Source: Corynebacterium lipophiloflavum DSM 44291 (GTDB lineage: Bacteria > Actinomycetota > Actinomycetes > Mycobacteriales > Mycobacteriaceae). From it: a DNA stretch of 64,000 nt. Both the position numbers and the translations under genes were made by a program. Location of the stretch: the NCBI RefSeq assembly GCF_000159635.1, contig NZ_GG667196.1, positions 100,354 to 164,353 on the forward strand. Reading direction: 5' to 3'. Under the pieces are notes generated by a model. The model had not been told where the DNA came from, did no database searches, and saw nothing but the letters and a program-made list of their open reading frames with translations. Positions 27,733 to 37,413 of this stretch are shown here, in pieces (positions within the stretch are counted from its first letter, which is position 1; the number at the start of each line of letters is the position of its first letter).

Positions 27733-28131
27733 ATGTCCCGTAAACCCAGCCAATCTCAGCGGATGACCCGCTACGCCCTCGGTGCGTTCATGAGCTTCGC
27801 GGGTATCAGCCACCTCACTTTTGCACGCCAGGATTTCCGGGCTCAGGTCCCGGACTGGTTCCCAATGGACAAGGACCTCGTCGTCCTTGGTTCCGGCCTC
27901 GCCGAAATAGCCCTCGGCGCATCCCTGCTCGCCCTTCCCAAGCGCTACCGCCAGACGGGCATCGCGCTGGCGACGTTCTACACCGCGATCTACCCGGGAA
28001 ACATCGGCCAGTACGCCGAGCGCCACGACGCATTCGGCTTGGACAACAACGCGAAGCGCCTCGTCCGCCTCTTCGGCCAACCCGCGCTCATCGCGGCGGC
28101 GCTGTGGGCCGCGGGGGTGCCCAAGCGCTAG
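27733..28131 (+). CDS. DoxX-like small membrane protein
   Basis: The 132-residue protein has four predicted membrane helices (YALGAFMSFAGISHL, LVVLGSGLAEIALGASLLAL, IALATFYTAIYPGNIGQYAE, and the C-terminal ALIAAALWAAG). The layout and the RFAGISH-like first motif are DoxX-family. GGAGG precedes the ATG. It lies between nei2 and lhr but on the other strand. The function of DoxX proteins in corynebacteria is poorly known. Confidence 0.7.
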   Translation: MSRKPSQSQRMTRYALGAFMSFAGISHLTFARQDFRAQVPDWFPMDKDLVVLGSGLAEIALGASLLALPKRYRQTGIALATFYTAIYPGNIGQYAERHDAFGLDNNAKRLVRLFGQPALIAAALWAAGVPKR

Positions 28132-28147
28132 ACGGCGCTAGAAAGCG

Positions 28148-31100
28148 CTAGTCGTCGAAGCTGAGCTCCTCCACCGCCTCCGCGAGGCTCCTGCCCCGGC
28201 GCTTCGGCGCCTGGGTGTTGGCGCCCCCGATTTTCGCGCCCTTGTGGGTCACGGCCGCACCGTAATCACGCAGTGAGAACGCGGCCTTGCCGTTGAGCTT
28301 TTGCACGTTGAGTGGCTTCATCCGCCCCGCAGCAACGGCCTGCGACAGGGCTGAGACAACCAGCGGCATGGGATCGCCCACCCCTTCGGGGAAATGCTCG
28401 AAAAAGGTGGTCATGGTCTTGCCGCCGCGGGTGATGTGCGCGGCGAGGAGGCCGTCGATAAGCACGACCATAGCTCCGGCAGAGCGCGTCGGCCCCTGGG
28501 CGGGCCACGGCAGCGCGGCACCGTAGGGGTTGGCCGGGTCGGTGGCGGCGAGGACGTACACCAGCGGCTCGCGGGTGCCCGAGGGCCACCCCACCACATC
28601 GTCGGAATCCTGGTGCCCGCGCAGGCGGTCAATCGTTGCGGGTGTGGAAAACTGCGACGCACCGAGGCCCTCGATGAGGTAGCCGCGCATCGCCTTGCCG
28701 GACTCCTCGAAGCCAGAGAGCACCTTGTACGCCAGGGCGAAGCCGCCGAGCACGTCCTCGGCAACGACGCTGCCGCGCGTGACCACGCCGTAGCGGTCGA
28801 GCCACGCCTCGCCGAACGCAACCGAGCGGCGGGTCGCATCGGTATCCACGCCCGGTGTGGCGGCCCAGCGGCCCACCATGTCCGGCGGAGTCAGCGTGGC
28901 AAAGGAGGTGCGCCCGGTGCGCACCCGCGAACGTGACGGCCGCCGCTTGGCGCGGTGGGCAGTTGTCCCGCCGGACAGGCGCGCGCGGATCGGGGCGAAG
29001 GAATCGGGGGCGACGAAACCTGCCTCCACGAGGTCCCACATCGATTCGCGCAGCTCCTCCACGGTGGTGCCCTGCAAAAGATCCGTGAACAGGAAGCCTC
29101 CCCCGCCCCGGATCTTCTCCATTACCTGAGCCTGGGTCAACGACATCGTCGGCTCGGTTGAATCCGGCATGAGCTGGCCGGCGTAGTCGGTCGGAAGCAG
29201 CATCAGCCAGGGGTCGCGCGCACCCGCCTTGCCCGCGCCGACGATGGAGATCTCCCCGGATGCGGTCAGCTCGTCGAGCATCGCCGGGCTGTAGTCGCCC
29301 ACGCGCGACGGCAGCACGTGCGACTCCCAGGCGGAGGCGGGCAGCCGCACCCCGGCGAGCTGCTCCAACACCGTGTACACCCCGTCGGCCCCACGCAGCG
29401 CCGCGACCTGGCCGGCGGGCGCGACGTGTGACCAGCTGGGCAGAAAGCGCCCAAACGCCGACTGGGACACCGGCCGCGTCTGCGCGCGCGCCGCGGCCAA
29501 AGAGCGCGAGCGGATGATGCGCAGCACCTCCGCGGCCACGTACTCCTGCTCGGTAACGCCCTGGCGGTAGCGGCCCTCGATGACCTTGCCCGAGTCCAAA
29601 AGCGGCGCCAGCGCGGAGTAGGCCGCGCCGACCGCGAGCCCGAAGGCGTCGGCAAGATCGCGCAGGACGAACGGCCCACGAGTGCGCACCCACCTGCTCA
29701 CCAGCTGCGCGAGCGCGTCGTTGATGGTTGCGACCTGCGCCGCCACCCCGGGCGGAACTGGCACGCCGAGGCCGTCGCGCAACAGCGGCGCGTCGAGCGC
29801 CTGGGCGATGTGGCTGCGCCCGCCGATGCGCACCCGCATCACGCGCGCGCCCAACGCCTCCTCGAGCGAGACCAGCGGGACAGACGTGTAGGAATCGAGC
29901 TCATCGAGCGGCACCGGGCCGACGATGCGCAGGGTGTCGGCGAACTGCTCGGAGGTCAGCGCCTTGCCCACCCGGCGCAGCGAAGCGTCGACCTCGGCGA
30001 TGATGTCGGCGTCGAGAAGCTCGCGCAGCTCGACGGTGCCCAGCAGCTTCGCCAGCAGTGAAGGGTCGAGCGACAACGCGGCGGCGCGCTTCTCGGCGAG
30101 CGGGGTATCTCCCTCGTACATGAAGGCGCCGGTGTAATTGAACAACAGCGATGAGGCGAACGGGCTCGGCTGGTCGGTGGTGACCTCCGCAACGCGGATG
30201 CGCCGCGTCTGCAGGTGCTGCATCACCTCGCGCAGGGCGGGCAGATCGTAGACGTCCTGCAAGCACTCGCGCACCGTTTCCAAGATGATGGGAAACGACG
30301 GGTAGTTGCGGGCGACGTCGAGAAGCTGCTCGGCGCGCTGGCGCTGCTGCCACAAGGGCGCGCGCTTGCCGGGGTTGCGCCGCGGCAGGAGCAGGGCGCG
30401 CGCAGCGCACTCGCGAAAGCGCGAGGCGAACAGGGCGGAGTTGCCCACCTGCGCGGTGACAATGTCGGTGATCTCGTCGGCGTCGAAGGCGAACAGAGAC
30501 GAGTCCGGTTCCTTCTCGCCCTGCGGCAGGCGCAGCACGATGCCGTCGTCGCCCGCGACAGCCTGGGCGTCCATGCCCGTTTCCTGGGAGATGCGCCAAC
30601 CCGCGGCCAGCGCCCACGCGGCGTTGACCCCCTTGCCAAACGGGGTGTGCAAAACCACGCGCCAGTCGCCCAGCTCGTCGGTAAAGCGCTCGAGCACCAA
30701 CGTGGTGTCGTCGGGGATGATCCCCGTGGCCTCCTCCTGCTCGTCGAGGTAGGCAATGAGATTGCGGCGCGCGAACTCATCGAGCGAGGCGTCGAGCGGG
30801 CCCGAGCGCGCTTGACGACGAAACTCCCCCAACGCCTTGCCCAGCTCGTACGGCCTGCCGAGGCTGTCACCCGTCCAGAAGGGCAGGCGCCCCGTGTGGC
30901 CGGGCGCGGGGCTGACCTGCACCTGGTCGCGGGTGATGTTCTCGATGCGCCAGCTCGAAGCCCCCAAAGTGAACACGTCGCCGACGCGGGACTCGTAGAC
31001 CATCTCCTCATCGAGCTCGCCGACGCGCCGGGGTGCGCCTTCGCTTCCGACGAGGAAGACTCCGAACATGCCGCGGTCCGGGATCGTGCCGGCGTTGGTC

Positions 31101-32737
31101 ACCGCCACGCGCTGCGCCCCGGGGCGGGCTTTGAGCACCGTGCCGTCGAGGATCGCGCGGGGTTTGAGCTCCGCGAAGTCGGTCGAGGGATAGACACCGA
31201 CGACGAGGTCGATCACCGCGTCGAACACGTCGCGCGACAGGTTGCGGTACGGCCAGGCGGCGCGCACGGTATCAAACCACTCGTCGACGTCTACGTCTTC
31301 CACCGCCACTGCGGCGATGGTCTGCTGCGTCAGCACGTCGAGCGGGGACAGGGGCGTGCGCAGCTCCTCGATCAGCCCGGCGCGCATGCGTGGCACCGTC
31401 ACCGCCGTTTGCACGAGGTCGGAGCGGTGCTTCGGGTAGAACGCGCCGACGGAGGTTTCGCCGACGGAGTGCCCGGCCCGGCCGACGCGCTGCAGGCCGG
31501 AAGCCACCGACGGCGGCGACTCCACCTGAATCACCAGGTCAACCGCGCCCATGTCGATACCGAGCTCGAGCGAAGACGTCGAGATCACGGCCTTGAGCGT
31601 GCCCTCTTTCAGCATCGTCTCGGTGGTCAGGCGCTCCTCCTTCGACACCGAGCCGTGGTGGGCGCGCGCGATCAGCGTCTGCGCGTGGCCCGCGGTGTCG
31701 ACGGATTTCATCAGCTGCGCGGGTGGGCGTCGTAAAGCGGGGCTCAAGGCGTCAGGGTCGTGCTCGGCCGCCCACAGCTCGTTGAGCTGGCTGGTCAGGC
31801 GCTCGGCGGTGCGCCGCGAGTTGACGAAGACGATCGTCGAGCGGTGCGCCATCACCTTGTCGTACACCGCGCGCTCTATGTGGGGCCAGATGCTTTTCGA
31901 CGCCCCCACCGGCGCCGGGTCCAGCAAGTCATCCACCACGGCCTCGCCGATCGTCGACGCCTCCTCCGGCACGGGCAGATCACTCAAGTCCTCGACGGGA
32001 ACGTGCACGCCAAGCGACCACTTCTTCTCCGCCGGCGGGTTGACAATCGTGGTCTTCGGGCCGAGGAAGTTCGCCACCTCCTCCAACGGGCGCACCGTGG
32101 CGGACAGCCCGATGCGCTGGAACGGTCCCGTGATGCGGCGTAAACGCTCGAGCGAGAGCGCCAGATGCACGCCGCGTTTCGTTCCCGCCAGCGCGTGGAT
32201 CTCGTCGACAATGACCGTGTCGACCGATGTGAGGATCCCGGCGGCCTTCGACGTGAGCATGAGGTAGAGCGACTCGGGCGTGGTGATCAGGATGTCCGGC
32301 GGCTTGCGCACCTGCCGGTTGCGCTCCGCCTGCGGGGTATCACCCGAGCGCACGCCCACCGAAATGTCCGGGGTGTCCAGGCCCATGCGCTGCGCCACGC
32401 GCGCAATGCCGCCGAGAGGGGCGCGCAGGTTGTTCTCCACGTCCACGCCCAGGGCCTTGAGCGGGGAGATGTAGAGCACCTTCACCCCGCCGTGGGTGGA
32501 GCGGGCCGAACCGTCGATCGGCAGCGCCTGCTGGCCCGCGCGCTCCACCAGCGAGTTGAGCGACCACAAAAACGCGGCGAGCGTCTTGCCGGAGCCGGTG
32601 GGTGCGACAACCAGCGCGTTCTCACCCGCGGAGATGGCGCGCCACGCCCCCTCCTGGACCGCGGTCGGGGCTGCAAACACCTCGGAAAACCACGTTGCCA
32701 CCTGGGGGTGGAAACGGTCCAAAACGCTTGCAGTCAT
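28148..32737 (-). CDS. lhr: Lhr large helicase-related protein
   Basis: The 1529-residue protein is one of the largest here. The N-terminal half is the Lhr core, a superfamily 2 3'-5' helicase: APTGSGKTLAAFLW (motif I), VDEIHAL (motif II), GLSATVRP (III), and QRVGRAGHSVGETS (VI), followed by the winged helix and beta-barrel. The C-terminal half is the Lhr CTD. Lhr works in repair of crosslinks and oxidised bases, and pairs with a nearby Nei glycosylase here. ATG 32737 is preferred to the in-frame ATG nine bases upstream. It is divergent from cysQ with 32 bases between. Confidence 0.94.
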   Translation of the reverse strand: MTASVLDRFHPQVATWFSEVFAAPTAVQEGAWRAISAGENALVVAPTGSGKTLAAFLWSLNSLVERAGQQALPIDGSARSTHGGVKVLYISPLKALGVDVENNLRAPLGGIARVAQRMGLDTPDISVGVRSGDTPQAERNRQVRKPPDILITTPESLYLMLTSKAAGILTSVDTVIVDEIHALAGTKRGVHLALSLERLRRITGPFQRIGLSATVRPLEEVANFLGPKTTIVNPPAEKKWSLGVHVPVEDLSDLPVPEEASTIGEAVVDDLLDPAPVGASKSIWPHIERAVYDKVMAHRSTIVFVNSRRTAERLTSQLNELWAAEHDPDALSPALRRPPAQLMKSVDTAGHAQTLIARAHHGSVSKEERLTTETMLKEGTLKAVISTSSLELGIDMGAVDLVIQVESPPSVASGLQRVGRAGHSVGETSVGAFYPKHRSDLVQTAVTVPRMRAGLIEELRTPLSPLDVLTQQTIAAVAVEDVDVDEWFDTVRAAWPYRNLSRDVFDAVIDLVVGVYPSTDFAELKPRAILDGTVLKARPGAQRVAVTNAGTIPDRGMFGVFLVGSEGAPRRVGELDEEMVYESRVGDVFTLGASSWRIENITRDQVQVSPAPGHTGRLPFWTGDSLGRPYELGKALGEFRRQARSGPLDASLDEFARRNLIAYLDEQEEATGIIPDDTTLVLERFTDELGDWRVVLHTPFGKGVNAAWALAAGWRISQETGMDAQAVAGDDGIVLRLPQGEKEPDSSLFAFDADEITDIVTAQVGNSALFASRFRECAARALLLPRRNPGKRAPLWQQRQRAEQLLDVARNYPSFPIILETVRECLQDVYDLPALREVMQHLQTRRIRVAEVTTDQPSPFASSLLFNYTGAFMYEGDTPLAEKRAAALSLDPSLLAKLLGTVELRELLDADIIAEVDASLRRVGKALTSEQFADTLRIVGPVPLDELDSYTSVPLVSLEEALGARVMRVRIGGRSHIAQALDAPLLRDGLGVPVPPGVAAQVATINDALAQLVSRWVRTRGPFVLRDLADAFGLAVGAAYSALAPLLDSGKVIEGRYRQGVTEQEYVAAEVLRIIRSRSLAAARAQTRPVSQSAFGRFLPSWSHVAPAGQVAALRGADGVYTVLEQLAGVRLPASAWESHVLPSRVGDYSPAMLDELTASGEISIVGAGKAGARDPWLMLLPTDYAGQLMPDSTEPTMSLTQAQVMEKIRGGGGFLFTDLLQGTTVEELRESMWDLVEAGFVAPDSFAPIRARLSGGTTAHRAKRRPSRSRVRTGRTSFATLTPPDMVGRWAATPGVDTDATRRSVAFGEAWLDRYGVVTRGSVVAEDVLGGFALAYKVLSGFEESGKAMRGYLIEGLGASQFSTPATIDRLRGHQDSDDVVGWPSGTREPLVYVLAATDPANPYGAALPWPAQGPTRSAGAMVVLIDGLLAAHITRGGKTMTTFFEHFPEGVGDPMPLVVSALSQAVAAGRMKPLNVQKLNGKAAFSLRDYGAAVTHKGAKIGGANTQAPKRRGRSLAEAVEELSFDD

Positions 32738-32756
32738 GCGCAACACTTTAACCGGG

Positions 32757-32762
32757 TAATGT
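32757..32762 (+). promoter_or_regulatory. -10 box of a leaderless cysQ transcript
   Basis: TAATGT ends seven bases before ATG 32770. Confidence 0.45.
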
Positions 32763-32769
32763 TTGGGCC

Positions 32770-33555
32770 ATGACTGTACCGGACTCCCAGCACTCCGACT
32801 CGCGTCTGACCAACCTCATCGCCCAGGGTACGGGCGAGATCCTCAAGGGGATCCGCGGCGTCGGGCTGCTCCGCGGCCGCGAACTCGGCGAGGCGGGCGA
32901 CGACCTCGCCCAAAACTGGATCGCCCGCGTGCTCGCCCAGCACCGGCCTGACGACGGCTTCCTCTCCGAGGAGGCCGCCGACAACTCGGAGCGCCTGGAC
33001 AAGGAGCGCGTCTGGATTGTCGACCCACTCGACGGCACCAAGGAGTTCGCCACCGGCCGCCAGGACTGGGCCGTCCACGTCGCGCTGGTGGAAAACGGCG
33101 TTCCCACCCACGCCGCGGTCGGCCTGCCCGACCTGGGCGTGGTGTTCAAGTCCTCCGATGTGCGCCACGTTTCCGGGCCCCTGTCGCGCCGCATCGCGCT
33201 GTCGCGCAACCGCCCGCCGGAGGTGGCGCAGTTTGTCGCGGACAAGCTCGACTTCGAAGCCGTCGGGGTGGGTTCCGCCGGGGCGAAGGCGATGCACGTG
33301 CTGCTCGGCGACTACGACGCCTACATCCACGCCGGTGGCCAGTACGAATGGGACCAGGCCGCACCCGTCGGGGTGTCGATTGCCGCGGGGCTGCACGCCT
33401 CGCGTCTCGACGGCTCCGAGATGCGCTACAACAACGCCGACACCTACATCCCCGACCTGCTGATCTGCCGACCCGAACTGGCCGAGGACATCCTGGCGGC
33501 CTGCGCCGAATACCTCGAGCAGCACGGCTCCTTCGACGGCCTTGCTGGCAAGTAA
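32770..33555 (+). CDS. cysQ: 3'(2'),5'-bisphosphate nucleotidase CysQ
   Basis: The 261-residue inositol-monophosphatase fold protein has the metal-binding FLSEEAADN and the signature [15 protein letters not shown]; the C-terminal [20 protein letters not shown] completes the site. It removes PAP from sulfate assimilation and protects cysteine synthesis. The DGTKEF variant is characteristic of CysQ rather than inositol phosphatases. It is upstream of thyA with 23 bases between. Confidence 0.88.
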   Translation: MTVPDSQHSDSRLTNLIAQGTGEILKGIRGVGLLRGRELGEAGDDLAQNWIARVLAQHRPDDGFLSEEAADNSERLDKERVWIVDPLDGTKEFATGRQDWAVHVALVENGVPTHAAVGLPDLGVVFKSSDVRHVSGPLSRRIALSRNRPPEVAQFVADKLDFEAVGVGSAGAKAMHVLLGDYDAYIHAGGQYEWDQAAPVGVSIAAGLHASRLDGSEMRYNNADTYIPDLLICRPELAEDILAACAEYLEQHGSFDGLAGK

Positions 33556-33564
33556 CGAAGGCGT

Positions 33565-33570
33565 TAAGGT
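33565..33570 (+). promoter_or_regulatory. -10 box of a leaderless thyA transcript
   Basis: TAAGGT ends eight bases before ATG 33579; no ribosome site. Weaker than the amtR box. Confidence 0.35.
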
Positions 33571-33578
33571 CACTGCAC

Positions 33579-34379
33579 ATGACTGTGCCCGCCCCGTACG
33601 AAGATCTGCTGCGCGACATCCTGGAAAACGGCTCGCCCAAGGGCGACCGCACGGGCACCGGGACGCTCAGCGTTTTCGGCCGCCAGCTGCGCTACGACCT
33701 TTCACAATCGTTTCCCCTGCTGACCACCAAGAAGGTCTACTTCAAGGGTGTCGTCGGCGAGCTTCTGTGGTTCCTGCGCGGTGAGTCGAACGTGCGCTGG
33801 CTGCAGGACAACAACATCCGCATTTGGAACGAGTGGGCGGATGAGGACGGTGAGCTCGGCCCCGTCTACGGCGTGCAGTGGCGCTCGTGGCCCACCCCGG
33901 ACGGGCGCCACATCGACCAAATCTCCGAGTCGCTGCGCCTGCTGCGCGAGGACCCGGAGTCGCGCCGCAACCTGGTCTCCGCGTGGAACGTCTCCGAGCT
34001 GGACAAAATGGCGCTGATGCCGTGCCACCTGCTGTTTCAGCTCTACGTGGCGGACGGTCGGTTGAGCATGCAGGTCTACCAGCGCTCCGCCGACATGTTC
34101 TTGGGCGTGCCGTTCAACATTGCCTCGTACTCGCTGTTGACTCTCATGTTCGCGCAGCAGGCCGGCCTGACAGTGGGCGAGCTGATCTGGACCGGCGGCG
34201 ACTGCCACATCTACAACAACCACATCGAGCAGGTCAAAGAGCAGCTCTCCCGCGAGCCGCGGCCCTACCCGCAGCTCGAGCTGCGCAAAGCTCCGAGCCT
34301 GTTCGAGTACTCCTTTGACGACATCAAAGTTGTCGGATACGACCCCCACCCGACCATCACCGCGGAGGTGGCGGTCTAG
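33579..34379 (+). CDS. thyA: thymidylate synthase
   Basis: The 266-residue enzyme makes dTMP from dUMP with methylene-THF. The catalytic Cys149 sits in LMPCHLLFQ, with the folate and substrate regions [10 protein letters not shown] and [18 protein letters not shown] carries the phosphate-binding Arg residues. Its TAG overlaps the GTG of the dihydrofolate reductase gene, so both proteins, which share the folate cycle, are made together. Confidence 0.96.
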   Translation: MTVPAPYEDLLRDILENGSPKGDRTGTGTLSVFGRQLRYDLSQSFPLLTTKKVYFKGVVGELLWFLRGESNVRWLQDNNIRIWNEWADEDGELGPVYGVQWRSWPTPDGRHIDQISESLRLLREDPESRRNLVSAWNVSELDKMALMPCHLLFQLYVADGRLSMQVYQRSADMFLGVPFNIASYSLLTLMFAQQAGLTVGELIWTGGDCHIYNNHIEQVKEQLSREPRPYPQLELRKAPSLFEYSFDDIKVVGYDPHPTITAEVAV

Positions 34380-34858
34380 TGCTCGGCGCGATTTGGGCGC
34401 AATGCCTCGACGGGGTGATCGGTGACGGCGCCGGCATGCCCTGGCACCTGCCCGAGGACTTAAAGCACTTCAAGGCGGTGACGATGGGCCACCCCATCAT
34501 CATGGGCCGCCGCACCTGGGAGGCGCTGCCGAAGCGACCACTGCCGGGGCGCCCCAACCACGTGGTGTCCTCGCGCGAGGCCGGCACCTGGTCCAACGGC
34601 GCGTTCGTCTCCCGTGACCTTCCCGACATTGAAACCGACGCCTGGATCATCGGCGGCGCGCAGCTCTACGAGGCCACCATCGACGAGGTCGACGTCATCG
34701 AACGCACGCTTATCGACGCCCACCTCGCCGCCGCAATCGGCCGCAACGCCGTCTTCGCTCCCCGCCTGACCGAGGACTTCAAGATGTCGTCGGACACCGA
34801 CTGGCTCACCTCATCTACCGGGCTGCGCTACCGCTTCCAGCGCTTTGAAAGGATCTGA
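34379..34858 (+). CDS. dfrA: dihydrofolate reductase
   Basis: The 159-residue enzyme regenerates THF from the DHF made by ThyA. The GDGAGMPWHLPEDLKHF region holds the substrate-binding acidic residue, MGRRTWEALP and GAQLYEATIDEVD follow. The GTG start sits in the thyA stop codon. It is followed after one base by the mycoredoxin gene (TGACATG). Confidence 0.95.
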   Translation: MLGAIWAQCLDGVIGDGAGMPWHLPEDLKHFKAVTMGHPIIMGRRTWEALPKRPLPGRPNHVVSSREAGTWSNGAFVSRDLPDIETDAWIIGGAQLYEATIDEVDVIERTLIDAHLAAAIGRNAVFAPRLTEDFKMSSDTDWLTSSTGLRYRFQRFERI

Positions 34859-34859
34859 C

Positions 34860-35114
34860 ATGACCTCCCCCGTAACCGTCTACGCCACCAGCTGGTGCCC
34901 CTACTGCCGCGTCCTGCTCGCCGGGCTCAAGCGCACCGATGTCGACTACGACGTCGTCGACGTCGACGACCCGAAGAACGCCGAGTTCTCGGACTGGGTC
35001 GCCTCCGTCAACAACGGCAACAGGATCGTGCCCACGGTGCGCTTTTCTGACGGCACGCACATGACCAACCCTGGCGTTGGGGCTGTCGTCGAGAAGTACA
35101 ATGCCATGCGCTAA
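34860..35114 (+). CDS. mrx1: mycoredoxin Mrx1-like glutaredoxin
   Basis: The 84-residue thioredoxin-fold protein has the CPYC active site at residues 13-16 and RIVPTVRF with the cis-Pro. Actinobacterial mycoredoxins of this size use mycothiol to reduce mixed disulfides; this short form with WCPYC matches Mrx1. AAAGGAT is the ribosome site. It ends 15 bases before the tRNA-Arg gene. Confidence 0.82.
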   Translation: MTSPVTVYATSWCPYCRVLLAGLKRTDVDYDVVDVDDPKNAEFSDWVASVNNGNRIVPTVRFSDGTHMTNPGVGAVVEKYNAMR

Positions 35115-35129
35115 CCTTTCTTAGGCATT

Positions 35130-35202
35130 GCCCTAGTAGCTCAGTGGATAGAGCACGGCTCTCCTAAAGCCGGTGTCGGAGGTTCGATTCCTCTCTGGGG
35201 CG
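35130..35202 (+). tRNA. tRNA-Arg, anticodon CCU
   Basis: A 73-base cloverleaf can be folded: acceptor GCCCTAG paired with CTGGGGC (one G-T pair), D-stem GCTC/GAGC, anticodon stem CGGCT/AGCCG with loop CTCCTAA and anticodon CCT (reads AGG), T-arm around GGTTCGATTCC, discriminator G. The 3' CCA is not encoded. It lies at the left edge of the accessory region. Confidence 0.95.
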
Positions 35203-35454
35203 CTTTCCCCATCGGGGGTTTCGGTTAACTTTTCCGTTCAATTCAGGAAACTCCTTCCAGGTTAACCCGGGTTTTCAAAATTCGGTAACTTTTGGAGAGA
35301 CTATCCCCGACAACGCGAACACCGGCCGGTTTTTCAGCCTCAATAGGCTTTGCCGGCCGGTTTTTTGCGCTAAAACAGGCTCTTCTCCACGACCTGTAGG
35401 CCACTCGGCATGAAGTCCTTGAAACTCAAGATTCAGCCGGTGGCCTGTGGAGGC
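35203..35454. other. gene-free tRNA flank with repeats
   Basis: A 252-base stretch between tRNA-Arg and the DDE protein gene. It holds a short hairpin at 35207-35217 (CCCC ATC GGGG), two near-identical repeats (TTCGGTTAACTTTT at 35220-35233 and TTCGGTAACTTTT at 35281-35293), a nested hairpin terminator (35321-35366), and an imperfect inverted repeat at about 35399-35447 (GGCCACTCGGC with GCCGGTGGCC). No gene is seen. Repeats beside a tRNA suggest an old integration site, but no second copy of the tRNA 3' end was found. Confidence 0.6.
35321..35366 (+). terminator. nested hairpin terminator
   Basis: ACCGGCCGG (35321-35329) pairs with CCGGCCGGT (35353-35361), enclosing a second stem AGCCT/AGGCT with loop CAAT, and is followed by TTTTTT. 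It could stop transcripts from the mrx1/tRNA side. Confidence 0.7.
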
Positions 35455-37311
35455 TTATGCCGCCTTCGGCGGTGCGTTGTCGCCCAACTTCCATTGCTCA
35501 ATGTCGTCCGAGCTGGGCTTGCGGCCGCCCCGCGGCGGTGGCGGAGTCGGCTTCTGACCCGTGTGCGGGCGAGACCAGGCAGCAGCGTCGAGCATGGCGA
35601 GGTTCACCCCCACCGCGGCCATGGCCATGCACAGCATTTGCGCTGCCCAGCCACGCATAAGACGGGTCGTCACGTCGCCGGCACCCTGGTAGGAACCGTT
35701 CTTGAGCATTGCATTGCGTGACTCAATGGTGTTGCGGCGGCCGTACTCCTTGCGCCACTCCGCAGTCATAAAGGCAGGACCGTGCTGGAGGAACTTCGCG
35801 CCGTCCTCGGCGGTGTTCTTCAGCGTCACGGTGCGCTGCTGGCAGACCTTCGGGCAGGAAGCCTTGGAGGGCACCTCGGCAGCAGTCAGCTCGTCCTTCT
35901 GGAACCCTGCCTTCTTCTTGCCTTCCTCGGCAGGCGGAACCAGCGGACAGGTAATTTCTGCACCCTCCGCACGCGCCGGACAACCCAGTCGCACGTCGCC
36001 CTTCTTGTTCGGCTTCGTACCGTAGCGAGCGAGCGCGAGGCGCTTGCGAGCCTGAAGCAGGTTCGAGAACTGCTGGTCGGTCAGTTGCCCCTTTTCCCAC
36101 GCGGTGTAGGGGTCGAGCAGGCGCGGCATGTTGAGAATTGCAGGACAGTACGCAGTACCGTCCACAATGGGAGCGCCAGACGTCGTAATGGTCTGGACAC
36201 CACGGGTGTCCCGGCGCATGTCAGCGACAAACCCGTAGCCGAGTTTGCGCATAGGCATTTGGAACTTCACCGGGTTCTGACCCGGCGAGTAGAGCCGGTC
36301 GGCAATGAAGTGCCGGCGCGGGAGTTCCGGGCGGTCGGTGAGGTTCTTTAGCGACTCGAAGACGCGCTTTGAGGGTGCCACAGCAGGCACCCCGCCAGTG
36401 ACCCCGAGAATGAGCCCCGGAGCGCCACCCGGCTCGGCAAAACCCTCACCGCACATGGCGACAACAGTGGCTTCCAACCCCCAGGTGTGCGTTGCCGTCT
36501 TCTTGGTGTTCTCGCCGTCGTGGTCGCCTTCCTTGGCGTGCCAGCCGAGTGTCGGGGTCGAAGCCACAAGGCGGTGCTTGTTGGCCTTGCCAGAGAGCAT
36601 GTCCTTCTTGTTCGGGTTGCCGTTTTTCGACACCGGAATAATGGTGCCGTCGACGGCAATGTCGCCGTTCCACTTGGCGAAGGTGTCTGGGTCCATAAGC
36701 TCCACGCTCGCCCACACCAGGCGGTTGACGAGTTCGACGCCGCGGGCTTTGCGCTCCTCAACTCGGGCTAAGACTTCCTTCTTGCCCTTCTTCTCGTCAA
36801 AGTAAGCAATGAACGGCACCCACTCCTCGACGGTGTAGCGACGCTTTTTGCCCACTTCCGGGAAGGGCTCAATGGTCGCGCGAACGCGGTCGAGGCAGGC
36901 TGCAATGCGCTTGTACCACGTCATGTAGGTGTCGAAGTGCGCCTTCGGGTCGGCTTCGTCCCAGTCGAATGGGGTGAGCTCCAGAAGTTCCCAGCCCTTG
37001 CCCTCCAAACCGAAGGCGACGGCCTTTGCCATGTGGGCAATGAGCTGCGGCGACTGTGTGACTGCCTGGTAGGTCCACAGTGTTAGCGCCGCGCGAGTGT
37101 CCACCTCGGGCGGGCGGCCGCCCTTGTCGGTTTTCAGCCCGTCAGCGACACGCCAGGAGTCCACGAGACCAACCGCGCCGGAGGCGTCAACAATGCGCTG
37201 GGCCAACTGTATGTTCGCAAACGACACGCGGCGCTCCTCCACCAGGCGAATGTTGTGGCGGTGGCCCTTCTTCGCGGGTGCGAACTTGCGTGTGCGAAGT
37301 CCCTTCGACAT
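35455..37311 (-). CDS. IS1182-like DDE transposase-family protein
   Basis: From ATG 37311 (strong AAGGAGG, eight-base spacing) the product has 618 residues. A DDE triad can be placed at Asp221 (IAVDGTIIPVS), Asp338 (FIADRLYSPG) and Glu530 (RRNTIESRNA), with a four-Cys insertion (GCPAR, TCPLV, SCPKVC) between the second Asp and the Glu, as in IS1182-type enzymes. A helix-rich domain of about 200 residues precedes the catalytic core. No terminal inverted repeats matching an ordinary insertion sequence were seen around it, so it may be part of a larger element with the two recombinase-like genes just upstream. A host-adapted copy is another possibility. Confidence 0.7.
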   Translation of the reverse strand: MSKGLRTRKFAPAKKGHRHNIRLVEERRVSFANIQLAQRIVDASGAVGLVDSWRVADGLKTDKGGRPPEVDTRAALTLWTYQAVTQSPQLIAHMAKAVAFGLEGKGWELLELTPFDWDEADPKAHFDTYMTWYKRIAACLDRVRATIEPFPEVGKKRRYTVEEWVPFIAYFDEKKGKKEVLARVEERKARGVELVNRLVWASVELMDPDTFAKWNGDIAVDGTIIPVSKNGNPNKKDMLSGKANKHRLVASTPTLGWHAKEGDHDGENTKKTATHTWGLEATVVAMCGEGFAEPGGAPGLILGVTGGVPAVAPSKRVFESLKNLTDRPELPRRHFIADRLYSPGQNPVKFQMPMRKLGYGFVADMRRDTRGVQTITTSGAPIVDGTAYCPAILNMPRLLDPYTAWEKGQLTDQQFSNLLQARKRLALARYGTKPNKKGDVRLGCPARAEGAEITCPLVPPAEEGKKKAGFQKDELTAAEVPSKASCPKVCQQRTVTLKNTAEDGAKFLQHGPAFMTAEWRKEYGRRNTIESRNAMLKNGSYQGAGDVTTRLMRGWAAQMLCMAMAAVGVNLAMLDAAAWSRPHTGQKPTPPPPRGGRKPSSDDIEQWKLGDNAPPKAA

Positions 37312-37413
37312 TGTTGTCACCTCCTTTTCAAGCGGAAAGTTTTTGGCAATAGAAGACTCACCCTGGGTCGCGACCAGGTGTTTTATGGGTCTAGAAGTTT
37401 GTGTGAAAAGCGC

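Noticed and set aside
30215-31735. A 506-codon plus-strand frame
   Set aside because: Entirely antisense to the lhr helicase, which has all its motifs.
35380-37413. Terminal inverted repeats of an ordinary insertion sequence around the DDE gene
   Set aside because: The sequences on both sides do not match each other convincingly; the inverted repeat at about 35399-35447 is internal to one side.
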